Source of the DNA: JASMTM01 sp046483075
GTDB lineage: Bacteria; Thermotogota; Thermotogae; Petrotogales; Kosmotogaceae
Assembly (NCBI GenBank): GCA_046483075.1
Contig: JAWODV010000116.1
Location: 1 to 34,352, forward strand
Length of the DNA stretch: 34,352 bases
Direction of reading: 5' to 3'
Under the pieces are notes generated by a model. The model was not told where the DNA came from. It made no database searches and saw nothing but the letters and a program-made list of their open reading frames with translations. The position numbers and the translations under genes are program-made. Shown piece by piece: positions 24,118 to 33,236 of this stretch. Numbering within the stretch: position 1 is the stretch's first letter; each line of letters opens with the position of its first letter.

Positions 24118-25320
24118 TCACTTAATCTTTTTGATATAATTTACTATCTGTTTCACTACCATCAGGGAAAGCTCATCTTTGGAAAGTCTGGGAAGATTCT
24201 CTTTTGTTCCATCCTTTGTTATCATAAGCAATTCGTTGTATTCTGAATCAAATCCTATACCTTCCTTTGAAATATCATTGGCAAATACTATATCCAGATT
24301 TTTATTTCTAAGCTTTTGTAGAGCTTTTTCTTCAATTTCACTGTCTTCAGCACAAAATCCAACTAAAATGCTACCTTTTTTTCGATTTATTGTACTTATA
24401 ATATCCCTTGTTCGCGCCATATCAACCACAAATTTTTCCTTGGATTTTTTTATTTTATATGAAACAGGATTTTCGGGAGAATAATCAGATACTGCAGCTG
24501 TCATAACGATAATATCTGCATTCTTTGCAAGCTCATCAACAGCTTCTCCCATTTCTTCTGTCGTTTCCACTTTTGTCATTTTAACCTCAGCAGGGGGTTC
24601 AATTTCTACCGGGCCTGAAACAAGGTTCACAGTGGATCCAGCATATCTAAAAGCCTTAGCCACTGCATAACCCATTTTTCCTGACGAACGATTGCTAATA
24701 TAACGAACACTATCAATTTTCTCACGTGTCGGTCCTGCCGTAACAAGAACATTGTAATTCTCCAGCCATTTTTTCGATAGTGAAAATTCTATATTCTGTA
24801 CAATCACTTCGTTTTCAGGGTATCTTCCCGGACCTATATCTCCGCATGCAAGATGACCAAAACCAGGCTCAAGAACTTTCCAATTCTTTTCTTGAAGTTC
24901 TTTGAGATTTTTTTGGGTGGCAATATTTTCATACATCCTTATATTCATGGTGGGCACAATCATCTTTTTACCAGTATAAGCCAGGCATGCTGAAAGAAGA
25001 AGATTGTCGGCAATTCCATTATTTATTTTGGCTATTGTATTAGCGGTAGCTGGTGCAACAATAAGTAAATCAGCCCAACTGGAAAGATCAGTATGAGGTA
25101 TCCAGCCATCATTAATATCGAACATTTCAGTATAAACAGCACAATTGCCAACTGCGGAAAATACCATTTTGGATATCATTTTTTTCGCATTTGGCGTTAG
25201 TATTATCCTTATATCAGCACCCGATTTTCTTAATGTGCTAACCAATTCAACAGTTTTATATATAGCTATACCACTGCTGACACAAAGCAATATTTTCCTA
25301 TTTTCCAGGATTGAAGACAT
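24118..25320 (-). CDS. coaBC: Bifunctional phosphopantothenoylcysteine decarboxylase/phosphopantothenate-cysteine ligase
   Basis: A 400-residue two-domain enzyme making 4'-phosphopantetheine for coenzyme A. The N-terminal flavin-dependent decarboxylase (CoaC, about 1-185) shows GIAIYKTVELV, the active-site His in IPHTDLSSWAD, VAPATANTIAKINNGIADNLL and MNIRMYEN. The C-terminal ligase (CoaB, about 187-400) shows VLVTAGPTREKIDSVRYISN followed by RSSGKMG, plus VSDYSP and VGFCAED. ATG at 25318-25320, one base after the rpoZ stop, so it is translationally coupled. The length is typical. It ends the yicC-remA-gmk-rpoZ-coaBC series; no convincing terminator follows it before the next promoter. Confidence 0.97.
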   Translation of the reverse strand: MSSILENRKILLCVSSGIAIYKTVELVSTLRKSGADIRIILTPNAKKMISKMVFSAVGNCAVYTEMFDINDGWIPHTDLSSWADLLIVAPATANTIAKINNGIADNLLLSACLAYTGKKMIVPTMNIRMYENIATQKNLKELQEKNWKVLEPGFGHLACGDIGPGRYPENEVIVQNIEFSLSKKWLENYNVLVTAGPTREKIDSVRYISNRSSGKMGYAVAKAFRYAGSTVNLVSGPVEIEPPAEVKMTKVETTEEMGEAVDELAKNADIIVMTAAVSDYSPENPVSYKIKKSKEKFVVDMARTRDIISTINRKKGSILVGFCAEDSEIEEKALQKLRNKNLDIVFANDISKEGIGFDSEYNELLMITKDGTKENLPRLSKDELSLMVVKQIVNYIKKIK

Positions 25321-25321
25321 T

Positions 25322-25555
25322 TTAGTCTACCTTAGGCAGTAATATCCTCAGCATTTCTTCATTTCTTATTCTTATAACGCCGTCTTCGAGTTCTTTTAAT
25401 GCAATACTGACATTATCACCCAACTCTTTTACTACCGATTGGTCGATCTTGGGTCTACCAAAATCTTCCAGTTCTTCGGCTCTTCTAGAAGCTGCAATAG
25501 GAATTGCATATTTGTGTTTAATTCTCTTCAGCAACTTATCATAATTTATTACCAT
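25322..25555 (-). CDS. rpoZ: DNA-directed RNA polymerase subunit omega
   Basis: A 77-residue omega subunit, which helps fold and assemble beta-prime. The core pattern KYAIPIAASRRAEEL, then NVSIALKELEDGVIRI, matches the omega family (K-Y-x-hydrophobic, R-A-x-x-L, A-L-x-E-I-x-x-G). The ATG at 25555 is chosen; a TTG one codon earlier (25558) also has AAGGAG at usable spacing. It sits between gmk and coaBC, the usual context in many bacteria. Confidence 0.93.
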   Translation of the reverse strand: MVINYDKLLKRIKHKYAIPIAASRRAEELEDFGRPKIDQSVVKELGDNVSIALKELEDGVIRIRNEEMLRILLPKVD

Positions 25556-25568
25556 CAAAACTCACTCC

Positions 25569-26183
25569 TTATTTTTCTTTTATACTCAATTCTTCTATTC
25601 CCAATCTATCTTTTACCCTTTCGGTTTTCAGTAGTTCTGCAACTATTATAGATTCAATGTTTTTTGAAGCCTGTTTTATACTATTATTTACAACAACATA
25701 ATGAAAATTGGAAAGATGAGATAGCTCCCACTTCGCATCACTCAATCTTCTTGAAATATCTTCATGCTTTTCGGTTCCTCTTTTTATCAACCTTTCTTTC
25801 AGAACCTCAAAAGAAGGTGGTGATATAAATATGGATACGATATCATCAATCTTTTTAAGCACATTTAAAGCGCCTTGAACATCGATATCTAAAATTACGC
25901 TTATTCCATCCTCAAGCCTTTTCTTAACATAACTTGCTGATGTGCCATAAAGGTAACCATGAACTTCTGCCCATTCAAGCAGTTCTCCAGTTTTTACTAG
26001 CTTTTTAAATTCATCTTCAGAAATAAAATAATAATCTACGCCTTCTTTTTCGTCTTTTCTTTTGGGTCTGGTGGTATAAGAAACAGAAAAAATGAAATCA
26101 TCGAATTTCTCAAGTACCTTTTTTATTATTGAAGTTTTTCCCACACCTGAAGGACCGGTTATTATAAAAGGAATTCCCTTCAT
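25569..26183 (-). CDS. gmk: Guanylate kinase
   Basis: A 204-residue enzyme that phosphorylates GMP/dGMP to GDP/dGDP with ATP. The P-loop GPSGVGKTSI is at 10-19. The GMP-binding segment is FSVSYTTRPKRKDEKEGVDY, then FLEWAEVHG-like ELLEWAEVHGYLYGT, with DIDVQGALNV and the lid region LIKRGTEKHEDISRRL. All key residues are present and the length is normal. ATG at 26181-26183 overlaps the stop of the RemA-family gene (4-base overlap). Confidence 0.97.
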   Translation of the reverse strand: MKGIPFIITGPSGVGKTSIIKKVLEKFDDFIFSVSYTTRPKRKDEKEGVDYYFISEDEFKKLVKTGELLEWAEVHGYLYGTSASYVKKRLEDGISVILDIDVQGALNVLKKIDDIVSIFISPPSFEVLKERLIKRGTEKHEDISRRLSDAKWELSHLSNFHYVVVNNSIKQASKNIESIIVAELLKTERVKDRLGIEELSIKEK

Positions 26184-26479
26184 TTACCTGCATTTCTCCC
26201 GGCTTCGCGAATTTCTTCAATTAATTTTTCAATGTCTGTAAAGGTCTGCATAAATCTTGAAGCTATTGTTTCAGGTTGAATGGCACTAAGTATTATATGA
26301 TTACTGTCTGTTATAACAATAGCTCTAGTTTTTCTTCCATAGGTTGCATCAATAAGTTTGCCTTCTTCTTTTGCTACTTCCTTTAGTCTTTTTAGTGGTG
26401 CAGATTCAGGATTAACTATAGCAATTACCCTGTCTCCAATGATTACATTTCCAAAACCTACATTGATTAAGCCATACAA
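26180..26479 (-). CDS. remA: RemA-family (DUF370) regulatory protein
   Basis: A 99-residue protein of the DUF370/RemA family: LINVGFGNVIIGDRVIAIVN, then SAPLKRLKEVAKEEGKLIDA, TYGRKTRAIVITDSNH and LSAIQPETIASRF. In Bacillus, RemA forms ring-shaped DNA-binding oligomers that activate matrix and osmoprotection genes; in Thermotogota its targets are unknown. The start is TTG at 26477-26479, supported by AGGAGGTG nine bases upstream and by the family N-terminus; no in-frame ATG is near. It lies between yicC and gmk, a conserved neighbourhood. The family is certain; the role is inferred. Confidence 0.9.
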   Translation of the reverse strand: MYGLINVGFGNVIIGDRVIAIVNPESAPLKRLKEVAKEEGKLIDATYGRKTRAIVITDSNHIILSAIQPETIASRFMQTFTDIEKLIEEIREAGRNAGK

Positions 26480-26492
26480 TTCAGGACACCTC

Positions 26493-27365
26493 CTATTCCA
26501 CGTTTTGTACCTGTTCTCTAAGTTTGTTCACAAGCGTTCTTCCTTCAACGCTTAGTGAAGAAATTTCCATCTTTTTCGATTTTGCTGCGATTGTCGATAA
26601 TTCTCTGTGCAACTCCTGACATAAGAAATCGAGCCTAATCCCTACTTCATTTCCTTCATCCAAAATTTCAGAAAAAGAATCTATGTGAGATTTCAGTCTT
26701 ACAACTTCTTCGCTTATATCAGCCTTCTCAGCTAGTATGGCAACTTCCTGTTCGAGTCTTTCTGTATCAAGCTCATGTTCTACAAGTTCCGATATTCTTT
26801 GTGTAATCAAATCCCGATAATAGTTAACAAAATCCTTGGAAGAATTTTCTAATTCTGTGGCAACTCCATCAAGTTGCTTCAGGTAATCCTTCATGACTTT
26901 ATATAAATTCTTTCCTTCAATTTTTCTGTCTTCATTTAACTTTTCAACTGCTTCTTCTAGTGCTTCTTCCAGGCATTCCCAGATTTTTTCGTTTAGCCCG
27001 CTGGAAACCTGGTATTTCATAATATCTTTCATCCCTGACATAACTGCAAGTGTAACCCTGTCAGGGATTTTAAATTCATCTGCTATCGTTTTTAAGGCAT
27101 TGTAATAGGCTCCTGCTATACCCATATCAACCTGAATTATATCCGTTTTCTTCAAAAAAATAATATCTATAAAAACTTTTATAGAACCCCTTTTAAGTCT
27201 TTCTCTTAAAAAGCGTGAAGTTTTAACTTCAATCTCTGAAAAACCCCCTGGCACATTTGTGTCAATTCTTAGATACTTTGAATTCACGCTTTTTATTTCA
27301 ACAGAGCAATGTATATCATTTTTTTCACTTTCAGCTTTGGCAAAACCAGTCATGCTTGTAAGCAT
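26493..27365 (-). CDS. yicC: YicC-family endoribonuclease
   Basis: A 290-residue YicC/YloC-family protein. Members have been shown in other bacteria to act as endoribonucleases that help degrade small RNAs. Family marks are MTGFAKAE at the N-terminus, SVNSKYLRIDTNVP, a long coiled-coil-like middle, EVVRLKSHIDSF, and GIRLDFLCQELHRELSTIAAKS near the C-terminus. The ATG at 27365 is chosen: GAGGTG lies six bases upstream, while the in-frame GTG at 27374 overlaps that ribosome site. It is the first gene of the yicC-remA-gmk-rpoZ-coaBC operon, behind the promoter at 27406-27434. Confidence 0.94.
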   Translation of the reverse strand: MLTSMTGFAKAESEKNDIHCSVEIKSVNSKYLRIDTNVPGGFSEIEVKTSRFLRERLKRGSIKVFIDIIFLKKTDIIQVDMGIAGAYYNALKTIADEFKIPDRVTLAVMSGMKDIMKYQVSSGLNEKIWECLEEALEEAVEKLNEDRKIEGKNLYKVMKDYLKQLDGVATELENSSKDFVNYYRDLITQRISELVEHELDTERLEQEVAILAEKADISEEVVRLKSHIDSFSEILDEGNEVGIRLDFLCQELHRELSTIAAKSKKMEISSLSVEGRTLVNKLREQVQNVE

Positions 27366-27405
27366 ATACTTCACCTCAAAAACCCATTAGGGTTAATTAT
27401 ATACA

Positions 27406-27434
27406 ATTATACCCAATAAAAGCTAAAAATTCAA
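27406..27434 (-). promoter_or_regulatory. Candidate promoter of the yicC-remA-gmk-rpoZ-coaBC operon
   Basis: Minus strand -35 TTGAAT (27429-27434), a 17-base spacer and -10 TATAAT (27406-27411). The -35 overlaps the last codons of the cysteine desulfurase gene. It stands about 40 bases ahead of the yicC ATG. Confidence 0.65.
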
Positions 27435-28550
27435 AAATGAAACGACATTTCTCAGTATTTCAATAAATTTATCGATTTCTTCATCTGTTGTATATCTTGA
27501 CATACTTATTCTAAAAGAACCAAAAATCGTCTCACTATCAAGATTCATCGCCTTTAGTACGTAATCACCTTCACCACCCAGCGTAGAACATGCTGATGAA
27601 ATACCAACATATACTCCCTTTTCAGATAATGCATTTACTATTACTTCGCCTTTAATGCCAGGAAATGAGGCGCTAACTGTATTAATTATTGTTTTATCCG
27701 GCGAGCTGTTTATTACTCCACCCATAGATCTTATTGTTTCTACTATTTTTATTTTGTAATCGCTAAGTCTTTGTCCCACATCATCAAGATACTCATATGA
27801 TCTTTGCATTGCTAATGCTATACCTGCTATTCCCGGAACATTTTGAGTGCCTGATCTCATACCTCGTTCCTGACCACCACCAGTTATCAGGGGTCTATTA
27901 GGAACACCTTTTCTTGCATACAAAATTCCAGTGCCTTTGGGACCGTGAAACTTATGTCCGCTAAAAGATGCAAAATCACATTGTGCTTTTTCAACATCAA
28001 AGTCTATCTTTCCAACTGTTTGAACCGCATCTATATGAAAGAAAATATTTTTGTTGATAAGATATTTACCCAGTTCTTCGTAAGGTTGAATTGCCCCTGT
28101 AATATTGTTAACAGCCATTAATGAAACAAGAAAAGTATCTTCGTCAATTTCATTAATCATCTTCTTTGCACTAACAATACCGTTTCTGTCAGGATTCACA
28201 ACAACTATTTTTATGTTATATATATTTTTTAGATCCCGTAAAGTATCAAGAACAGCCTTGTGCTCAATGCTTGACGTTACTACTTTATTCCTTCTCTTTC
28301 TATGAAATACAGATGATCTCAACACCCAATTAATGGATTCCGTTGCGCTGGAAGTAAAGTATATCTCTTCAGGTTTTGCTTTTAGAATTTCAGCAACTTT
28401 TTCCCTTGAACTTTTCATGGCATTTTCTGCTTCAACACCCATATGATGTACGGCATTGGGATTTCCATATGTTTTACTGTGAAAATTATTCATTTCTGAC
28501 AAAACATCTGGATCCACCTTAGTTGTTGCGTTATTATCAAGATATATCAT
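27423..28550 (-). CDS. NifS/IscS-family cysteine desulfurase
   Basis: A 375-residue PLP enzyme that converts cysteine to alanine and passes on sulfur for Fe-S clusters or tRNA thiolation. It begins MIYLDNNATTKVDPDV (family start). The PLP lysine lies in SFSGHKFHGPKG, the PLP-Asp in HIDAVQTVGK, and the catalytic cysteine in ISSACSTLGG near the C-terminus. The short SSACS loop resembles the NifS/class I group. ATG at 28548-28550 overlaps the ligA stop by four bases. No IscU-type scaffold or ThiI gene lies nearby, so the sulfur acceptor is not indicated. The call is secure at family level; IscS versus NifS cannot be decided. Confidence 0.94.
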   Translation of the reverse strand: MIYLDNNATTKVDPDVLSEMNNFHSKTYGNPNAVHHMGVEAENAMKSSREKVAEILKAKPEEIYFTSSATESINWVLRSSVFHRKRRNKVVTSSIEHKAVLDTLRDLKNIYNIKIVVVNPDRNGIVSAKKMINEIDEDTFLVSLMAVNNITGAIQPYEELGKYLINKNIFFHIDAVQTVGKIDFDVEKAQCDFASFSGHKFHGPKGTGILYARKGVPNRPLITGGGQERGMRSGTQNVPGIAGIALAMQRSYEYLDDVGQRLSDYKIKIVETIRSMGGVINSSPDKTIINTVSASFPGIKGEVIVNALSEKGVYVGISSACSTLGGEGDYVLKAMNLDSETIFGSFRISMSRYTTDEEIDKFIEILRNVVSFLNF

Positions 28551-30556
28551 TCTTCAACGCCTCCAATAAGATCGTAAAACTCATCTTCTTCAACAATTCT
28601 CACTCCCAATTCCTTTGCTTTGTCGTATTTTGATCCGGGGTCTTCACCCTTTACCAGGATATCCGTATTGTTTGAAACAGAAGAAGTTACGTTGGCTCCC
28701 ATTGAGGTTAATAACTCTGTAGCTTCTTTTCTGGACAATTTTTCCAACTTACCCGTTAGTACCACTGTCAGTCCTTTTAATTTTGTCTCCACCTCTTCCA
28801 ATTCTTCGGTAGTGTTTACTTCTTCCTCAAATATCTGAATTTCTTTTCTTATATGTTCCTTATTGAAGAACTCACTTATTTTTCTTGCCAGATCAGAACC
28901 AACACCTGAAATTTCTTCTAGATCTTCTTTAGTAGCTTCTTTCAGCTTATCAAGAGTCCCAAAATGCCTGGCCAGGTCCATGGCAAGCTTACTTCCTACT
29001 CCGGGAATACCAAGTCCTACAAGCAATTTGTGTAGAGGATTTTTTCGGCTTTTATCTATTTCCTTAAAGAAGTTTTCAACTGTTTTATCACCGATTCCCT
29101 CACCCAGTTGTCGGAGATCTTTAGGTGACATTTTATATAATTCCGAAGGATTTTTAATGATATTATCGTTGACAAGTCGCTCAACCAATTTTTCTCCAAC
29201 TCCACTAATATCCATTGCATCTCTTGAAACAAAATGACGTATTCTTCGTTCTACTTTTGCGGGGCATAGTGGATTCAAACATTTAAATGCAACCTCTTCT
29301 TCCTTTTCTTTACCCACATCGTCACCACAAACCGGACACTTCTCGGGCGGTTGAATCTTTTTCTCGGTTCCATCTCGTTCTTCCTTAATGGATTTTATTA
29401 CCTGGGGAATTATCTCGCCTGCTTTTTCTACCATAACCATGTCCCCTTCTCTTATATTTCTCTCTTCAACATAATCAAAATTATGGAGAGTTGCCCTTTG
29501 AACTATTGTCCCGGATAATTTTACCGGATCTAGCTCAGCTACAGGGGTTATTGTTCCCAGGCGCCCAACCTGAAAATTTACTTTTTTTAATTGGGTTATT
29601 GCTTGTTCCGCTGGAAACTTGTAAGCAATGGCCCATCGTGGATTTTTTGCTGTGTATCCCAGTTCATCCTGGTACTCAATCCTGTTAACCTTTATTACAA
29701 CACCATCAACATCGTAATTCAAATCATGTTTTTTATCTTGCCAATTGTTAGCGAATTCTATTATTTCATCAACATTTTTAACATTTTTTGCATTTGGTTC
29801 TGTTTTAAAACCAATCTTATTAAGGTATTCCAGTACCTCAACCTGGGTTTTAAGATCATATTCAAGAGGAAGTACTATCTGGTATAAGAATGCATCAAGG
29901 TTCCTTTTCGCTACCTCTCTTGAATCAAGCTGTCTCAGTGTTCCTGAAGCAGCATTCCTTGGATTTGCAAAGGGATTTAACCCGTTTTTCTGCCGTTCAT
30001 CATTTATCTTTTTGAACTCATCCCTTGGTAGATAAACCTCTCCCCGAACTTCTATGGATAGATTTTCGAAAAGTCTGAGTGGAATGGCTTTTATTGTTTT
30101 TATATTCTCGGTTACGTCCTCACCTACATAACCGTCGCCCCTTGTTGCTCCTGTAACCAGTCTCCCATTTTCATAAGTCAATGATATGGATAACCCATCT
30201 ATTTTTAATTCACAAACATAATCAAAATCAGATATTCCGAGATTCTTTTTTACTCTTTTATCGAACTCCTGGACTTCTTTTTCCGAGTATGTATTGTCAA
30301 GACTGTAGAGTCTATATCTATGTCTTACCTCCTCAAAACCTTCCTGAGGTTTATTTCCAACCCTTTGTGTGGGAGAATCGCTGGTAATGATCTCAGGGTA
30401 CATTTCTTCCAGTGATTCCAGTTCATCCATCAGACTATCGTATTCTCTATCTGTAATAACTGGATCATTTTTTACATAATATCTGTAATTGTGATATCTT
30501 ATTTTTTCTCTTAGCTCTTCAACTCTCTTTTTTGTTTCTTCAGGAATGTTGGCCAT
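28547..30556 (-). CDS. ligA: NAD-dependent DNA ligase
   Basis: A 669-residue replicative DNA ligase that seals nicks using NAD+. The domain order is complete: Ia NAD-binding segment (YHNYRYYVKNDPVITDREYD, 21-40); adenylation domain with the nucleophile K118 in ELKIDG; OB fold; four-cysteine zinc finger (CPVC, then CLNPLC); helix-hairpin-helix repeats with GEGIGDKTVE, GIPGVGSKLA and ISGVGSDLA; and a C-terminal BRCT domain (about 590-669) with LTVVLTGKLEKLSRKEA and GSKYDKAKELGV. ATG at 30554-30556, two bases after the acpS stop. Length and motifs are normal. Confidence 0.98.
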   Translation of the reverse strand: MANIPEETKKRVEELREKIRYHNYRYYVKNDPVITDREYDSLMDELESLEEMYPEIITSDSPTQRVGNKPQEGFEEVRHRYRLYSLDNTYSEKEVQEFDKRVKKNLGISDFDYVCELKIDGLSISLTYENGRLVTGATRGDGYVGEDVTENIKTIKAIPLRLFENLSIEVRGEVYLPRDEFKKINDERQKNGLNPFANPRNAASGTLRQLDSREVAKRNLDAFLYQIVLPLEYDLKTQVEVLEYLNKIGFKTEPNAKNVKNVDEIIEFANNWQDKKHDLNYDVDGVVIKVNRIEYQDELGYTAKNPRWAIAYKFPAEQAITQLKKVNFQVGRLGTITPVAELDPVKLSGTIVQRATLHNFDYVEERNIREGDMVMVEKAGEIIPQVIKSIKEERDGTEKKIQPPEKCPVCGDDVGKEKEEEVAFKCLNPLCPAKVERRIRHFVSRDAMDISGVGEKLVERLVNDNIIKNPSELYKMSPKDLRQLGEGIGDKTVENFFKEIDKSRKNPLHKLLVGLGIPGVGSKLAMDLARHFGTLDKLKEATKEDLEEISGVGSDLARKISEFFNKEHIRKEIQIFEEEVNTTEELEEVETKLKGLTVVLTGKLEKLSRKEATELLTSMGANVTSSVSNNTDILVKGEDPGSKYDKAKELGVRIVEEDEFYDLIGGVEE

Positions 30557-30558
30557 TA

Positions 30559-30912
30559 TTAATTTTCCTCCCTCAAGATAACAACAATCGCTACGGCATA
30601 ATCATGCTCATGAGAAATACTCACTTTTATTTTTGAAGCGTTAACAATATTCTTTAAAGACTCATCCGGTACAGGACGCCCGGTATCATCGTTGATAAAC
30701 TGGATTTTAGAAAAATCCAGTCCTTTCATATTGGCAGCCTTAACAAATGCTTCCTTCGCTGCGAATCTACCGGCGGCAAATTCTCTTTTTCTTGTCTCAT
30801 TTATAAAGGCATTATAGATATCGATTTCTTTTTCTCCAAGAATTCTTTCTGCAAGTTCATCCGTAATCCTGGCCACTTTAACAATATCAATGCCACATTC
30901 AAGATTATCCAT
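30559..30912 (-). CDS. acpS: Holo-[acyl-carrier-protein] synthase
   Basis: A 117-residue phosphopantetheinyl transferase that activates acyl carrier protein from CoA. The metal site is D9 in CGIDIVKVARI and the Glu in RFAAKEAFVKA; the ending ISHEHDYAVAIVVI is typical. ATG at 30910-30912, two bases after the mutS2 stop, and the next gene (ligA) starts two bases after its own stop, so the three are tightly packed. CoaBC, which supplies the CoA precursor, is encoded about 5 kb further on the same strand. Confidence 0.96.
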   Translation of the reverse strand: MDNLECGIDIVKVARITDELAERILGEKEIDIYNAFINETRKREFAAGRFAAKEAFVKAANMKGLDFSKIQFINDDTGRPVPDESLKNIVNASKIKVSISHEHDYAVAIVVILREEN

Positions 30913-30914
30913 AA

Positions 30915-33236
30915 CTAAACCTCAACCACGGTTACTCCATGCCCACCTTCTTTTGGGGTTCCAATTCGAAAATTCTTTACTTTTTTATGACTTCTGACAT
31001 AGTCCCACACTGCTGAAGCAAGTCTTCCCGTTCCTTTTCCGTGAATTATATATCCTTTTTCGTGATTCCCCGCTTTTAGTGCTTCTATGAAATCATCAAC
31101 AAGAAACGGCACATCATCCACCACATGTCCTCTCATATCCAGTTCATTGGTTGTAGATATCTTCGATGTATTAACATATTCTGAACCTTTTTGTTCTTTG
31201 GTATATGTTTTCTTTTCAGATAACTTAATAAGATTTTCAGGTGAGAGTTTTGCCGTTATTTTACCGGTTTTAATTACAAAATTTTCGCCTTCTTTAGCTA
31301 TCACTTCACCTGTTAATCCCGTGTCTCTATCTTTAACAGTATCCCCTAATTCTATTTCCTTATTGCTGTTTTCTATCCTGGGTTTCAAAGGTTCTACCTT
31401 TATTTCTTTTTTCACATTTTGAAGCAATTTTACCGCTTGAACCTTATCTTCTTCCTTTTCTGATCGAGAAAGATTTATGGCATTTTCTACCTGTTTTAAA
31501 AGCTTATCAACACGTTCTTCAAGGCTGGATAACTCTTCACTTATTTCCTTATAACGTTTATCCTTAAGCGCTTCCAGTTTTTGCTCAAATCTATTTTTTA
31601 TTGAGGATAGCTCTTCTCTCTCACTCTCTGTATCTCTTTTTATTTGTTCCACTCTTGATTTCTCTTCATAAAGCTTCCCAATGGCTTTTTCAAAATCAAT
31701 TGCTTCAGAGGCAAGATACTTCTCGGCCTTGTTCAGTACATCATCCGGCAAACCAAGTCTCTTTGATATTTTAATAGCATTAGAACTACCCGGAACGCCC
31801 ATAATCAAATGATAGGTAGGTTTAAGTGTTCTCACATCAAACTCAACGCTAGCATTCATTATATCCTCTCTTTCAATTGCATGAAGCTTTATTGGAGAAA
31901 GATGAGTCGTTATAACTGATTTAGCTCCAATGTCTATTAAATTGTCTATGATTGCCATAGATAATCCAGAACCCTCTATTGGGTCTGTCCCGGCTCCTAA
32001 CTCATCGAGTAGCACCAGAGAATTCTCATCGGCTTCTTTAATTATGCGAACAATTCTTCCCATATGTGATGAAAAAGTACTTAAACTCTGCTCTATTGAC
32101 TGCTCGTCACCTATATCCGCAAATAACCTTTTAAATTTTCTTATCTTTGAATCACTTCTTGCCAGAACAGGAAGTCCTGACAATGAAAGGGCAACAGCCA
32201 GTCCTACCGTTTTCAATGCAACGGTTTTCCCGCCTGTATTTGGACCGGTAATAACCACCGAATTTATATCTTCAGGAAAGTCGAAATTTATCGGAACTAC
32301 TTCCTCATCTTTAATAAGAGGATGTCTTGCTTCCTTTAAAGAAAGTGTTCCGTTTTCTTCGGGAAAAATAAATGACGCATTCTTTTTCATTGAATATCTG
32401 GAACATGCATACATAAAGTCTATTTCAGAGAACAGTTCTATATTTTGCTCAATTTTCTTTTGACTCTCTTTGATCTTTTCTGTGAGCTCTCTGAGTAATC
32501 TGTTGACCTCTTCTGTTTCTTTTGAATTAAGCAGCCTTAACTCGTTATTGATCGAAACCAATTCTTTTGGCTCGAAATAAACGGTCATGCCTGTTGAAGA
32601 TGCGCCATGTAAAATACCTTCGTATATATTTTTTTTGGACGCCTGAAGTGGTACAACATACCTTCCTTCACGCGTTAACACAAGATTTTCGGAAAGTCCC
32701 TCTTTATATTTTGATAATATACTATCCATTTTGTGCCTTAGAGAACGGTTAAGTTTTTTCAAATCACTACGTATCTTCTTTAATGTAGGACTTGCTTTAT
32801 CAAGAACTTCTCCTTCTTCTCCTATGCATCTATCAATTTTTGCAACGAGTGATTTCACATCAAACAAGCCTTTTGCTATTTCCCAGATCGCTGGATATTC
32901 TTCTGAATTACTATTTAAAAACCCTTTGAGTTTGGATAAGGATGTAAGAGTAAGTGAGATCTTTTTCAGTTCTTTGCCTTCAAGCACATATGATTTTTCG
33001 ATTTTCTCAATAAATCTTGTAATATCATGGATTCCACCCAGCGGTATATCCCCTTGCGCATATAGCAGATCTCTCATCTGCCTTGATCTTTCGAGCTTAT
33101 CTTCCGGTTTTTCTAATGGTCTGGATTCCCGAATTAAACGCTTACCATATTCTGTTGAAGAAAAAGAAGCAATTCTATCGAGGATCTTTCTATATTCAAG
33201 AAGCCTTAGTGTATCACCATGGATTTTCAAGTACAT
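30915..33236 (-). CDS. mutS2: MutS2-family ATPase with C-terminal Smr domain
   Basis: A 773-residue MutS2. In bacteria it suppresses homologous recombination, and in some species it splits or rescues collided ribosomes. It lacks the MutS mismatch-recognition domain. Seen here are the clamp and coiled-coil core (1-300), Walker A GPNTGGKT (331-338), the ABC region LLDELGAGTDP (Walker B and D-loop), ITTHLSPIK, a long charged coiled coil (about 515-620), a small barrel region (GDTVKDRDTGLTGEV), and the Smr nuclease-like domain with LDMRGH and HGKGTGRL. The Smr ending GGHGVTVVEV is intact. ATG at 33234-33236; the gene start overlaps the RseC-like gene by 23 bases. Confidence 0.97.
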   Translation of the reverse strand: MYLKIHGDTLRLLEYRKILDRIASFSSTEYGKRLIRESRPLEKPEDKLERSRQMRDLLYAQGDIPLGGIHDITRFIEKIEKSYVLEGKELKKISLTLTSLSKLKGFLNSNSEEYPAIWEIAKGLFDVKSLVAKIDRCIGEEGEVLDKASPTLKKIRSDLKKLNRSLRHKMDSILSKYKEGLSENLVLTREGRYVVPLQASKKNIYEGILHGASSTGMTVYFEPKELVSINNELRLLNSKETEEVNRLLRELTEKIKESQKKIEQNIELFSEIDFMYACSRYSMKKNASFIFPEENGTLSLKEARHPLIKDEEVVPINFDFPEDINSVVITGPNTGGKTVALKTVGLAVALSLSGLPVLARSDSKIRKFKRLFADIGDEQSIEQSLSTFSSHMGRIVRIIKEADENSLVLLDELGAGTDPIEGSGLSMAIIDNLIDIGAKSVITTHLSPIKLHAIEREDIMNASVEFDVRTLKPTYHLIMGVPGSSNAIKISKRLGLPDDVLNKAEKYLASEAIDFEKAIGKLYEEKSRVEQIKRDTESEREELSSIKNRFEQKLEALKDKRYKEISEELSSLEERVDKLLKQVENAINLSRSEKEEDKVQAVKLLQNVKKEIKVEPLKPRIENSNKEIELGDTVKDRDTGLTGEVIAKEGENFVIKTGKITAKLSPENLIKLSEKKTYTKEQKGSEYVNTSKISTTNELDMRGHVVDDVPFLVDDFIEALKAGNHEKGYIIHGKGTGRLASAVWDYVRSHKKVKNFRIGTPKEGGHGVTVVEV

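Noticed and set aside
31930..32463. 177-codon plus-strand frame inside mutS2
   Set aside because: It is an antisense shadow of the conserved Walker and clamp region, with no recognisable domain.
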